NCBI GenBank assembly: GCA_036172665.1
Contig: CM069874.1
Coordinates: 53,364,707-53,428,706, forward strand
Reading direction: 5' to 3'
Source of the DNA: Prosopocoilus inquinatus
Taxonomy: Eukaryota; Arthropoda; Insecta; Coleoptera; Lucanidae
Length of the DNA: 64,000 bases
A program made the translations under genes and the position numbers. Numbering within the stretch: the first letter of the stretch is position 1; every line of letters begins with the position of its first letter. This document shows, one piece after another, positions 19,386-30,236 of this stretch. The notes below the pieces were generated by a model. That model was not told where the DNA came from. It made no database searches and was given only the letters and a program-made list of their open reading frames with translations.

Positions 19386-21383
19386 CTATCGAACATCTAA
19401 TGTTGAGAAGTTTACTCCGAAACTGAAAAGCCTTTGCTGTCGTTTAGTACCCTGACATGATGACAAAGGTAACATATTAATAATGTCATTCAACTTAACA
19501 AATGAAACTTCTGGAACGACGGGAAAAATGAATTTGTTAGTATATTTAACACTTTTGCGTAGAAAGTTAACTTCAACTTCATCGTCTTCATTTGGACCAC
19601 TTAACACCTTTCCGACATATAAAACGTTTTTCTTTGTGGTGTAAACTTAGTTAGCACGAAGTCGTCTTTTACTGGATCCCTGTCTAATTCTTCAAATCCA
19701 GTAACAGCTGCCATGTCCTCCTTTACATCATAATCAGACAGACTATCATCTAGGGAGACACTTTCATTATTGGAATTGCTTGCTTCACTGCTACTGTCTC
19801 TGTCTAATAAAATCTGTTTTCTAATTCTCTTTTTTTCTTGTTGCTTGATTTTTTTCTCCTTTTCTTTTTTTTCTAATTCATTCTTTTCAGGCGTGTCTGT
19901 TACAATCATGCTTTTTCCTCTTTTTCTTCCTTTTCCTGTATTTTTTCTATCGGTTGCCTTTGGATAGCCTTTAAAATCTTCCGGTGTAATAAAGCTCTTA
20001 TTGGATGGATTTGATGTAGATGCGCTGGATACCCTTACAATTTCATGTTCAATTCTGTCATGTAGAACTTCGTCATTACCTAATGCGAATGCTATCGATG
20101 TGTTCGCGGATGTTGTAGCATTATCCGCAACGCTAGATATGCTCTCTGGTATTGGTCGATCAGTAACATAACTAGTTAAAAAATCCTCTTCAATGAATGT
20201 ATTTTTGTCGAATGGATAAATGCCAGTCTTCTGAAATCCCGATTTAATGTTCTTGGGTGTCATAGATTTTTCATGAGCTGCAGCCACAAATTCAGCTACT
20301 TCATATATAGAAATTGATAGCCCTGGGTTCCTCAATAACCACGAATCGGCAGCACTATTGTAAAAGGACTTGAAAGAGAAAAACACGTGTAATTTGTGGC
20401 TACTGTGAGGAGGCAGAGTTAGCAACGTGACACCATTAGCTTTAGCCAAGTTAACAGCAGCAAGTGATAAATGACTCCCGTGATTATCGAGAATGAGAAG
20501 ACTTGGATTATCTATTGAAGAATTCGTATGTCTAATAAAATGTTGCATTACTTCGCTGAAAAGAATTGCAGTCATCCATCCATTTGGACTTAATAGTCCC
20601 AAAGTCCCGGGTATTGCATTTTTAAGCATACGAGGCTGAAACTTTTTTTCTGGGGAATACCATCACTGGTGGTATGGTATTTCCGGATGCACTCATAATG
20701 CAGCATGTGGTAACGAGTGTTCCTCTTTCTCCGCTTGTAGCTTTATTAACTTGTTTAGTGCCTTTTAGGGTCACAATCTTCTTTGGTCTCTGAACAGTTG
20801 TTGTTGCTGTCTCATCTAAATTGAATATTCTACTGCCGTCTGCATATTTGTCAGGGCATCGTTTAAGCGCAACTTCAAGATTTTCATAGAATTTCGAAAC
20901 ATTATGGTAATTAAAGGACGTCATGCGAGATAAACGACATCCTTCAGCTTGACGAATGCTTAAGTCTGGATTTCTTTTTAAGAATCCATAGAGCCATTCT
21001 AAACTAGCCTGCTCATTTGTGTCCCAGCTGTTAGCGTACTTTATGTTATTTATTTTGGCCATTTGATATGCCAGTGATCGTATGTCCAACGTAGTCTGTC
21101 CATAGCACATTTTTGACGTCATTATTATATAATTTTCCAAAGCATTTTCCTGACTCTTGGTAAATATTAGTCTGCAATCATAGTTCGGTTTCATCACAAT
21201 CTCTTTGTCAACGCTCAATTTTTGTTTCTTCGCATATCGTGCAACTGTCTGAAATTTTAAGTTCTACATATCTGCGGCTTTTCTTACACTGAAACCTCTT
21301 TCTAAAATCAACTTCACTGCATTTCTCATGTCATCTTCTCTGAATTGTCCTTTTTCACTTTTCCTCTTTCGTCCTCATGCCAT
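19386..21383 (-). pseudogene. pogo/Tigger-like transposase, inactivated
   Basis: Starts at ATG 21383 with a psq-type helix-turn-helix (VRKAAD, FQTVARYAKKQK). A CENP-B-like segment (WLYGFLKRNPDLSIRQ) and the DDE_1 domain (FNLDETATT; LLILDNHGSHLSL) follow. The C-terminal half is charged and Ser-rich. Lesions: TGA at 21375-21377, TAG at 21264-21266, a one-base frameshift in an A7 run (minus strand) near 20642-20648, and a second frameshift near 19612. The segment that normally carries the third catalytic Asp reads HKLHVFFSFKSFY, a few residues shorter than family members, so that Asp is gone. The protein is therefore dead for several reasons. Confidence 0.85.
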
Positions 21384-21749
21384 TTTGAACAATGATATCT
21401 GAAAATAAAAGAGAACATGAATATATCAATCAATAATTTATTGTTGTTCCACAATGAGACAGTCTCAAAGTGGAACAACATTTTCGTCTCATAGTAGACC
21501 ATGGCGGCAAAATTTATAATTTTTTTTATTTTCATGTTGGTAATAGAAAACCAAGCTATTTGAATGCGCCAATGTAACCTCTATTATGTATAGAACTTTT
21601 CATTAATCACGCAAGTTTAAATAAACAAATTTAAATCACAGTAACCACTTATACACTCCGTCTCACTGTGGAACAAGTCTCATTGTGGACCACCCTCCTC
21701 TAATTAAAGCATTTTTCTTTTCAATAAAATTAAACTCGGACGACACTTA

Positions 21750-21886
21750 TGCCCGTTTGCACCACTTTCACTTAATATTTTAAGTCCTACTTAAGTGGTT
21801 AAGTGACACTTTCTATTATGGAAAAAGTGTCACTTAACCATTTAAGTGGGACTTAAAGTTTTAAGTAAAAGTGGTGCAAACGGGCA
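21750..21886. mobile_element. 137-bp hairpin MITE, PIF-like 3-bp duplication
   Basis: Ends TGCCCGTTTGCACCACTTT and its inverse; most of the length is one hairpin. Flanks are TTA (21747-21749) and TCA (21887-21889), while the empty left arm of the inverted repeat reads TCA, so a 3-bp duplication with one later change is likely. Confidence 0.75.
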
Positions 21887-21927
21887 TCAGACATTTTTAT
21901 TTCCGTCTAAAGCAAATAAATATTAAC

Positions 21928-22138
21928 AGATAAAAGAGCGACATCTTACGATCGCTTTTTGATCTAACATTGCACTATTACATTGCATTTGCGAATAAAT
22001 TGGACAAGTCGTTTTTGGTTTGCACTGGGAATGTCGAGCTACGTCTCTGCTGACGAAGCCCCAAACAGGGCTGAAACAGCCGTACAGAGGCTGCTCCAGG
22101 TTTTCACTGCAATCAAAAACGATTTGCAACAAAATTTT
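21928..22138 (+). mobile_element. Hammerhead-bearing short element, copy D (best preserved)
   Basis: About 211 bp, from AGATAAAAGAGCGACATC to GCAACAAAATTTT. No open frame, no TIR, no poly(A). The flanks hold similar words TTATTTACTTGAC and TATTTATTTGCTTTAGAC on the inverse strand. The uninterrupted left arm has one such copy, so a duplication of roughly 12-15 bp is likely but diverged. Contains the complete ribozyme fold at 22036-22096. Confidence 0.75.
22036..22096 (+). ncRNA. Candidate type I hammerhead ribozyme, copy D, complete
   Basis: Conserved boxes CTGACGA (22050-22056) and GAAA (22073-22076). Stem II AGCCC (22057-22061) pairs perfectly with GGGCT (22068-22072), loop CAAACA. Stem III is only two pairs (A76-T83, C77-G82). 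The cleavage triplet GTA ends at 22084. Stem I is GTCTCTG (22043-22049) with CAGAGGC (22085-22091), seven pairs including one wobble. After an internal loop (TAC opposite T) come GAGC (22036-22039) with GCTC (22093-22096). The internal loop in stem I and the six-base loop II are placed as in natural hammerheads that use loop-loop contacts. Very short stem III is typical of metazoan type I hammerheads, which often act as dimers. Confidence 0.8.
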
Positions 22139-22640
22139 GTCAAGTAAATAATGCAATGTAAGTTCGCTTAGTCCGTGTTATTGAAAGTAATATAATTTAT
22201 TAATGGAGATAAAATTCTCCCATTTCTGGCAATTCTCGCGTGCAAGTGGACGATGACAAAAACGCGCAAAAACAAACGTTGACCATTCCATGGCTATCCC
22301 TTCATTTCTTAATCGGCCCTTGACGTTAGTAACTTATCGGATATTGCTAGGTGCTAGAGAATGAGCGAGCTTTTCTTACTAGTGAATTTGAGATTTTATT
22401 ATAATACACGTGATGGTGTAGTACCCCTAGAATTCGTTCTAATAGTAAAAAAGGTAAAAATGTTTTGAAATCACCTGCGATATATCCTTGTCAAACATTT
22501 CAATTGAAACTCAAGCTCGTATTACTTTCGAAACGAATAGCAACTCACTCGCATTGTTAATATTTAGTGATGTTAACTTAATTTTATTTATTTTAGTTTC
22601 AGAAAGTGAACATTTTCTGACTTACAAAAACATTATAACT

Positions 22641-23600
22641 GCAATTATTAGAGCTTTGTTATATACCGGCTGTTTCAAATTGAGTGTGCACTGAAAGGAT
22701 CTCCTAAACCGTAAGAGATTTAAATTCGGTTAAATGGAAGAAAAGTTGCACGAATCGATGCCTAATTCGTATCCATTGAGAGAATGATCTTTTTTCTAGT
22801 TTCTTCACGAGATACTAATAAAAATATAAAAAAATCGATTTTCTTTTTCTCTTTGTATCTCTTTTATTATACATAATAAAGTTCTGATTTAAGTTTCTAC
22901 AGATACTTTTTGATTCTACTTCGAATATGAGTAAAAGAATTGAAGTCAAAGTTTCGTCTTTCCGGGACCATTATCAGTTTCGATTTTTTAAACACAACTT
23001 ATGTCTTTTTATTATTCTATTCGATAGCATTTTCTCTCCTGATTGTAACGGTATATGACACTTAATTGATATTAATCTGAAGCTGAAATAATACAGATTT
23101 TTATATGAACATTTTATTTAATACATAATTTCAAATTTTTAATTCATTTTCTTAGTTATTGTGTAAATTATAATTAAATAAATAAACTATTTAAAAATGT
23201 TCTGTATCGTTATTTTAATAACGCACTGCATTTACAAAAATAATTTTTACCGACAAATATCTAATAGTTCTAATATAACTTGCTAGATTAGTATCTCAGC
23301 TCTGGTATAGAAATGAAAAAGTCTATTTTTTAATTTTGACTGTCACTGTCGGGTTAAAAGAAAATGTGAATACTAATTATACTAAAAATATTTAGATATT
23401 ACTGAATAGTGCCTTCTACAAAGGCATTAGCAGCTAACAACGAACACTTTTGTGATAAATTTGAAAGATACAAAAGCATACCGTGTTTCTTGCTATCTCA
23501 AGCCATGTCCAAGGCCAAACGTGGGAGTTCATTGAACGCACTTTATTTCCGACAGAAAAAAAAAACATTAATTCACATTATTTGATTAAAAAAAGTGTAA
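22641..23600. other. Non-coding DNA downstream of the Ana1-like gene
   Basis: A Tc1-like single end (CCGGCTGTTTCAAATTGAG near 22667) is visible; the rest is AT-rich with no supportable feature. Confidence 0.4.
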
Positions 23601-23624
23601 TCCTATAAAGCAAAAAGTACAAAA

Positions 23625-23630
23625 TTTATT
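23625..23630 (-). terminator. Poly(A) signal of the Ana1-like gene
   Basis: AATAAA on the - strand (TTTATT on +), about 100 bases after the stop codon at 23731, with further AT-rich sequence beyond. Confidence 0.6.
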
Positions 23631-23730
23631 TCAATGTATTTACAGTCTTACAATCAATAAATAAAATTTCAATTTATACAAATAATAAAATGTAGGTACA
23701 TAATGTTTAACACATAAAAACAAACATCTT

Positions 23731-26700
23731 TTAAAGATCACTTGATTTAGACTGAGAACCAGTGGACGTCGAAATATCACTAGGCATTGTCACAAACATA
23801 TCGTCGGGCTTAGATTTCACGCTCGATAAATCCGATTCGTTTGGAAACATGCCCTTCTGCGATTCACTTTTTGACTTATCCGAACTTTTCGTAGTCTGCA
23901 CAGGTGTTGAGGTCCTCTGATTTTTAGTTTCCGAGCTCCCTCCTGAACCCTGTATGGCAGATATCTCTTGAAGTTCTCGCAAGAAAGGCGACAAAGTGCT
24001 GTCGGTTGTTTTTGAGCCTGAACCCGAAGATCTATTGAATAATTTACTATCTAAAAATTGGCGTAGGCTGACATCGGAACTGTTAGATTTGTCAGAGGTT
24101 TTCGCCAAGGGCCTTTTAGCGCTTGCTTCTAAGCTTGAACTTGAAGAGGTCCTCGTTAAAGCTTCTTGCGTTTTTCTTATAGTGGCAACCGCCCAACCCA
24201 TACCCATACTTTTAAGCATGGCTTCAACATTCTCCAGTTCAGATCTGTCAGTTGAACTGTCAGTGCTTTGATCGGCGATGACCTTTGCCATTTGGTACAT
24301 GTTCAGCTGTTTCTGGCTAGGAATTTTAGGTTTGGCATCACTTTGATCTTGACCCTCCTTATTCTGATTTACTTCCTGCTTTTCCGTCGAGCTCGAGCTC
24401 TGACTTTCGAGTTGCTTTTCTGCAAGCTCGGTCAAAATATCAGGCAAACTCTCATCGGAAAGCGGCTTCACCACCGCTTGCGTTGTCCATATCGAGTTTT
24501 GAGGATTAGGGGGGACAACTAATGGTTTAATGGCCTCAAAATTATGATGGTCCGAATTCACTGGGCTTGTAGATTGACGCGCTTTCGTCGATAATTGGCT
24601 GTCGACTTCCACAATTGTCGAGAGCTCATGTGGAACGCCGGTTATGTTATTGTTGAATTTTTTTGCTGCAGATAAACCCTTCGATGGTGGAGGTTTCTTT
24701 TCAGAGTGGTTCAGTTCACTGAAAGCGTCTTGAATTGCAGCTTTTGTTTTCTCTTCATTTTCATCGATGTTGGTTTTCATTGACGAGAGTGTTAATTTAG
24801 GCAAACGCGGAATATCAAGCAAGAGAGGAATGAAGGGAACATCTGAAGATTGTTTATCTGTGATGATTACTTGATTAGTTTGAAGAGCTTCCGGCTGTTT
24901 CTGCTCATCAAGTAGTTTAGCTCCGTCTTTACTTGGAATGTCTTCATCTTCATCATTCAACAGCGCTCTGTACCTAGTCATTAAATCATTATCCATCTCT
25001 CCATCAGTATGGTGCTCAGGGCTCGTAGTCCGAGACTCATTTAATTGTGCAATTTGCTTTTTAAGCTCAGCTGGACTTAATTTCTGCAATTTATCAACCA
25101 AAGAATAATCAATTTCAAGTAACTTGCGCGTGAGTTCAGACTGTTCGACTTCGCTACCTGAAGAGACACTCATGTTAGGTGTGTTTGGTCTTGCCGTGGG
25201 CCCCTCTGACATAGCTGACGTAGCTCCAAGTCGTGAAGGCAGATTCATGTATGAAGTACTGTTTTCCTTATCACTGATATTCGGGCTCAGCATTTGTTGT
25301 TTCTCCTGCCGTACCTTCTGTATCATTTCCGACAAATTTGAAATGCGTTGGTGACACATCTCCGCAATCTTTGTGTACTGTGATAAAGCACTCGGATAGT
25401 TTTGATCAGTGTAAGCCTCCAAACTCATCTGGCGAACATTTGAGCCTTCAATATTACGAGTAGTTCGTTGCACAATATTTTCAATTCGTGTTGAAATGGC
25501 CTTATATTTTTGCGACTCGCTTTCTGATTTTATGGACACACTTTTATCAGTCGATGAACTGCGATGATCAGAGACGTTGCTACCTGATGCATTAGATTCT
25601 TTGTGGCCACTTCTATACCGACGACTAACAAACAGACTCGAAGTTGACGTGCTGCTTCCTCTCGTGTTATCATCAGTTTCATTTGAGTAATTTAAGCATC
25701 GTGCTAACTCATCGGGGTTCAAGTTAAAATATTTTATGATATTTCTCACTTGATTAAGTGGCTCGTTCTTTCCATCGTTCATCAAGCTAGGCGTTGGAGT
25801 TGAAATATCACTGACTGAGCTTACCCCCAGATCTTCTATGCTTGCTCTGGACATTGTCAATAGTTTTTTTATGTACGTTAACAGACGTGGATCGAGCTGT
25901 TCTTTTAAATCGCTTTTAGTGGAGCTCCTAAAATCTGGCGGACTATAATAAGATGTACTTGTAGAAGTTCCAAGCGAGTTACTTTTGCTGAAGTGTTCCT
26001 TCCACGATGTTGTCTTTGCCGTCACATCACTTTTCGATTTGTCTTTAGGCAGATCAGGTTGCTTTTCGGTTTGAAATTGCAACTGCTTTTTCGATTCTGG
26101 TCTCTTCTTAATATTTTTTTGTATATCGGCTTTTACCAACAAGGGTTTTTGTATTTTTTTCGGACTTTTTATTACGATCTCTGGCTCTTCATCCTTGATT
26201 TTGATTAAAATTTCACATACCTCATCCTTGCACTCGCAAGTAGGTTTTACATTTTCTGATACATAACTGCTTGAACCGCCTTTAGCATGTTTACTTCTTG
26301 GAGATCGGGGTATATTTGATGGTGGCAGAGGACGCCTATCTTTTACCTTCACATTTTTACTTTTGTCATCTCTTCTGAGTGTTGGGGCCGCTGAGTCAAT
26401 TTTGTCTTTGTCTGTTGTTGTGCTGCTTAATACTTTAGCTTGAGACGTGATATCTGTTTGAGAGCTTGCAATTTTTTTAGACGGCGACTTCTTTTTAGGC
26501 GAATTTGATTTATCTTCTCCGATTTGTATTTCGAAGTGCCTAGTGTCTGAAGATATCGTTTGTTTCTGCGGCTGTTGTATGATCCTTGGCTTCACTGATT
26601 TGGCCAGTTTTTTCGGTGTCGTTTGTGTACTCGTATTTTGCAAAACTAAAGTGTATTTTTGGTGTTTTGATTTTTTTCTTGGTGACGGACTTGTAGACGA

Positions 26701-26804
26701 ATTTGATGAGCTCAAAAGAATTTTATGCTTGGTGCGCAGATGTTGGCTGGAAACTCTTTTTGGCGGTTTCATTTTATTCCTTGAGCCTTTGCTGTGAGAT
26801 GAAC
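23731..26804 (-). CDS. Ana1/CEP295-like gene, last exon (exon 3)
   Basis: Opens at a good 3' splice site (TTTTTTCAG|GTTCATC, AG at 26806-26805) and ends with a stop at 23731-23733, about 1,023 residues. The open frame continues 25 bases into the intron, so an apparent upstream Met is not exonic. The sequence is Ser/Lys-rich and mostly disordered, with basic N-terminal part (KPPKR, SPRKKSKHQK). A predicted coiled coil lies around YPSALSQYTKIAEMCHQRIS, and a more conserved-looking block around VEAMLKSMGMGWAVATIRK precedes SDVSLRQFLDSKLF. The phase (one base carried in from exon 2) fits exon 2 exactly. I cannot name a domain here; assignment to the Ana1 gene rests on strand, order, phase and total length. 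It could be a separate gene whose 5' exons I missed. Confidence 0.6.
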
Positions 26805-27048
26805 CTGAAAAAAGAAAACATAAATGCAAATATGGAAAAACAATTTTCTAAACTAAGTTATTGTAATAATGGTGCTATTGAGAAAGCAAATTTCAAACTC
26901 TTCAATACTTTAAACTTTAAAATTAAAGAATCGTCCTGAACCGCATTTTCGCTTTAACGTTTTAATGTTAAGATTGTTAAGGCTAAAAAAACCGTTTTTC
27001 CTTTTTTTTCGGTATTAAACTGAACTCAAAATAAAGCTTCTTCCCTAA

Positions 27049-28163
27049 TGGTGTTTATGAAAAATTGATCGAAGTGGGTGAACTGTAACTAAAGTTTACG
27101 AAAAACTGATCAGAGCAGATAAATTGCGATCGGAAACATGATCGGAGTACAACTTATCACCAACTGGATCAGTGATCTCGTGACTTTGTTGTTGAACCAG
27201 AGTCACTCGGATCACTGATACAAAATGACGTTATAAATGCTAAGCACATGCTAAGGAAATGTTATTTTAGCTCTTTAATAAGAATGCAATTCGATGTGTT
27301 GGAGGATTTAATAAATCATCATTCTGAATTAATAATCAAGCATTCAGTGTGATAGGTACGACTATTTTATGACACTTTAATTATACTTTTTTTTGTAATT
27401 ATTAGAAAACCGATTTTAACAATTTTTTTGGAAATGCTGAAATTTGAAAATCGGCGTTTCACAAGTCAATTGTATAAAGATTGCTTAAATGAAGAATACA
27501 CATCGGCCAGATCGCTAACAAATCAGTTCAGAGATTGGTTGATCTGATTACTAATCCCAACTAATGGCGTTTACGAAAAATTGATCGGATTATGCGATCC
27601 GATTCATTTTGTCACGTGACAGAGTAAGTTGGGATTAGTAATCAGATCAACCAATTTCCGAACTGATTTGTTAGCGATCTGGCCGATGTTTATTCTTCTT
27701 TTAAGCAATCTTTATATAATTGACTTGTGAAAAGCCGATTTTCAAATTTCAGCATTTCCAAGAAAATTGTTAAAATCGGTTTTCTAATAATTACAAAAAA
27801 AGTATAATTAAAATGTCTTAAAATAGTCGTACTTATCACACTGAATGCTTGATTATTAATTTAGAATGATGATTTATTAAATCCGCCAACACATTGAATT
27901 GCATTCTTAATTCTAGAGCTAAAATAACATTTTCTTAGCATTTATAACGTCATTTTGAATCAGTGATCCGAGTGACTCTGGTTCAACAACAGTCACGAGA
28001 TCACTGATCCAGTTGGTGATCAGTTGTTCTCCGATCATGTTTCCGATCGCTATTTATCTGCTCTGATCAGTTTTCGTAAACGTTAGTTACAGTTCACCTA
28101 CTCCGATCAATTTTCCGTAAACGAATCGGATCGCATAATCCGATCAATTTTTCGTAAACGCCA
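27049..28163. mobile_element. 1.1-kb fold-back (long inverted repeat) element
   Basis: Arms of about 510 bp, 27049-27562 and 27626-28163, read as inverse copies with scattered differences, around a spacer of about 60 bp. Ends TGGTGTTTATGAAAAATTG and, inverted, TGGCGTTTACGAAAAATTG; the spacer starts with another copy of the same end (27565). TAA flanks both sides (27046-27048, 28164-28166), as in PIF/Harbinger-type elements. An RNA across it would form a very long hairpin inside the host intron. Confidence 0.8.
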
Positions 28164-28166
28164 TAA

Positions 28167-29514
28167 GCCGTATTCATAAACAATTTTAGTCATTACTAAA
28201 ACGTTACTAATGTGTCATTAGTTTAGTTGTTGTGAATACTTTATTCATAGACATGTTTAAAGGTATATTATCGTTAATCACTCGTTAATCAATGATTATA
28301 TTTTAGTTACGGTAGAGCCTTAGTTTAAAATCTGATTAAGCCCCAATTTTTCATCTCCAGATAATAAATAATAACTTATCTGCCATATAATATCTTAGGA
28401 AATCAGTTTCGAGATAATGGCTGATAAATTTATCATGAGGTGAAGAAATCGACAATGTTATTTTATTTCCTTCATTTGTGTTATCTTTTCATTTTTTATT
28501 ATTAATAGATTGATGAATTATGGAGGATGATTTTTATGATTTATTGGAAGATATAGAAGATGTTTAACGTGTTAGAGCTGTTGATCAAAATATTGATTAA
28601 TTAAAAGTATATCGCGAATGTTTGATCCCCTAGCTAAATATTCTGACAAAGATTTGAAAACAAACTGTATAGGCTAGTTTATAACATTATTCGGGAATAA
28701 TTTACGAAACGGACAGGACAAACCTGGAATACCCCGTCCGTTATGTAAGTCATTGTCTTTAATTATTAACAGGTAAAAGTATCTTCAGTTTACATAGTGT
28801 TTTCACGTCGATAAAAATGATCCAATAAAATATTATGAATACTTAAAAATAAGGTACTTATCCAAAGAAAATCACAAAATGCCCCGTTTTTTCGCTTGAA
28901 ATGGCTGATCGCTGTTATAGTTTAGGAAATTCTTTTAAGAGAAATACGGTCACTTTGTTTTAGTATCACACTTTTACAATAGATTTTCAAAAACTATAGT
29001 TCAAGAGGCAGTATAATTGTTACGCAAGGATATTGCTGAACCAATTCCACTACCACTGCAATTGATTTCCACAAGCAACTGTATCTCGTGTAGTGTTTTA
29101 AATTTCTCGAGCAATTGCTTCAGCAATTAACGATTTCATTAAATTTCCGACAGACTGCAGAGAAACATGAATTTTATGATATTGCTGGAATGCCTAACGT
29201 TGTGGGCGGAAATGACTGTACACATTTGCTAATTAATAACATTTTTCTTGCGTTATCCCAATATTAATCCTTCTATTTCTTTTATTAGATTGCATAGTCA
29301 ACTTCGAAAACAAATTTAATCACAGTAATATATTCGTCTATTACGATAATGCGCTTGCGTGTACCATAGTCAATTTGAGTGTGATTAACTATCCTATGTT
29401 TAGTTATTATATAGATAGCAGCACTTTCTGAATGGCTGCATTTAGTCAGAAGTTAATCTTGTACTAAGTAGTCAGAGTTTAGTATTCGTATAGGCATAGA
29501 TCTATGAATACGGC
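28167..29514 (+). mobile_element. PIF/Harbinger element, decayed
   Basis: Ends GCCGTATTCATA and, inverted, GCCGTATTCATAGATC; flanked by TAA on both sides (28164-28166, 29515-29517), the typical 3-bp duplication. The left TAA is shared with the fold-back element next door. Length 1,348 bp. Confidence 0.82.
28520..29240 (+). pseudogene. HARBI1-like transposase remnant
   Basis: Discontinuous translated matches to Harbinger transposase: an N-terminal acidic stretch around DDFYDLLEDIEDV near 28530, FDPLAKYSDKDLK near 28625, and a catalytic-domain segment EFYDIAGMPNVVGG near 29175 with a GNDCTHL variant of the usual DGTH motif. Several stops and shifts; not functional. Confidence 0.65.
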
Positions 29515-30236
29515 TAATTGAGTTTAGAGTTTAGATTGAAATCAACAAGGAATTTTCCGCACCTTACCTACCGACCGATACTTCGACTTCATTATTCGCC
29601 TACATGACTACAACCCCTTACTATTTTTAAAATAACGAACGTAACAAGTAAACAATAACAGCAAAATGATAATAACTAATAATTTCAGTAATTTCCACGT
29701 GTGTATTTGCGCAATGCGTTCGTGAGCTCTTCTAGAAGATTGCATAAAATATGATCGCAAATTAGCTTGCAGATTTCTATTATACAATGTTAATTCACGG
29801 AACCCGTTAGTTAGAAGTTTACGGACTTCCCCTTTGTTTCTAGTATTTCATATTGTGCATAAGTTAGCGATAATGGTCTATTAAAAATATAATATTTCCA
29901 ATATTCGGGCACTTCCATTTATACTGGAAGTTGCTATGAACTTCCTTATTTTAAATGGCATACTCCATTTTTACTGAATTTTTGAATTCCTCATGAAATT
30001 CTAAAAATATTTTATTTAATGTGTGATACAAGAAAAATGTGCCGTTTTAGAAGTATTTCCATTTTTTCTTAAAAGCTCAGACTTGCAGACCTTGCAGTAC
30101 CTTGTTTATGATGCTGCCATTTTTGCACAATAAAAACCATGTCAATTTTTGGCCTGTAGTAGGCTGCAGTAACATGCTTTCAGATCATGCCCAGTTTTAC
30201 ACTTAATTGTCTGTAGGCTGGTTAGAACGTAATTTA

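Larger units (their letters stand above)
17257..21700 (-). mobile_element. pogo/Tigger-like DNA transposon carrying a nested mariner
   Basis: 24-bp terminal inverted repeats GGGGAGGGTGGTCCACAGTG... (17257-17280) and its inverse (21677-21700), two mismatches, flanked by TA (17255-17256 and 21701-21702). Words such as CCACAATGAGAC, CCACTATGAGAC and TCTCACTGTGGAAC recur at 17430-17510 and 21440-21700, and look like subterminal transposase-binding sites. Without the mariner the element is about 2.7 kb, the usual size for a pogo element. The left arm of the inverted repeat shows the uninterrupted target. Confidence 0.88.
17200..22640. repeat. Right arm of the long inverted repeat, split by three insertions
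   Basis: Arm sequence is present at 17200-17254, 21703-21749, 21887-21927 and 22139-22640, in reverse order to 14340-14960. The gaps are filled by the pogo-like element (17257-21700), a hairpin MITE (21750-21886) and ribozyme cassette D (21928-22138). The uninterrupted left arm gives the empty site for all three. Confidence 0.65.

Noticed and set aside
23996..26797. Several 70-90-residue open frames on the + strand opposite exon 3
   Set aside because: They are shadows of the long - strand coding exon with no domain of their own.
26805..26829. Start Met of a separate 1,032-residue gene at 26829
   Set aside because: That codon lies upstream of a clear polypyrimidine tract and AG acceptor (26806-26805), so the first residues are intron sequence read through.
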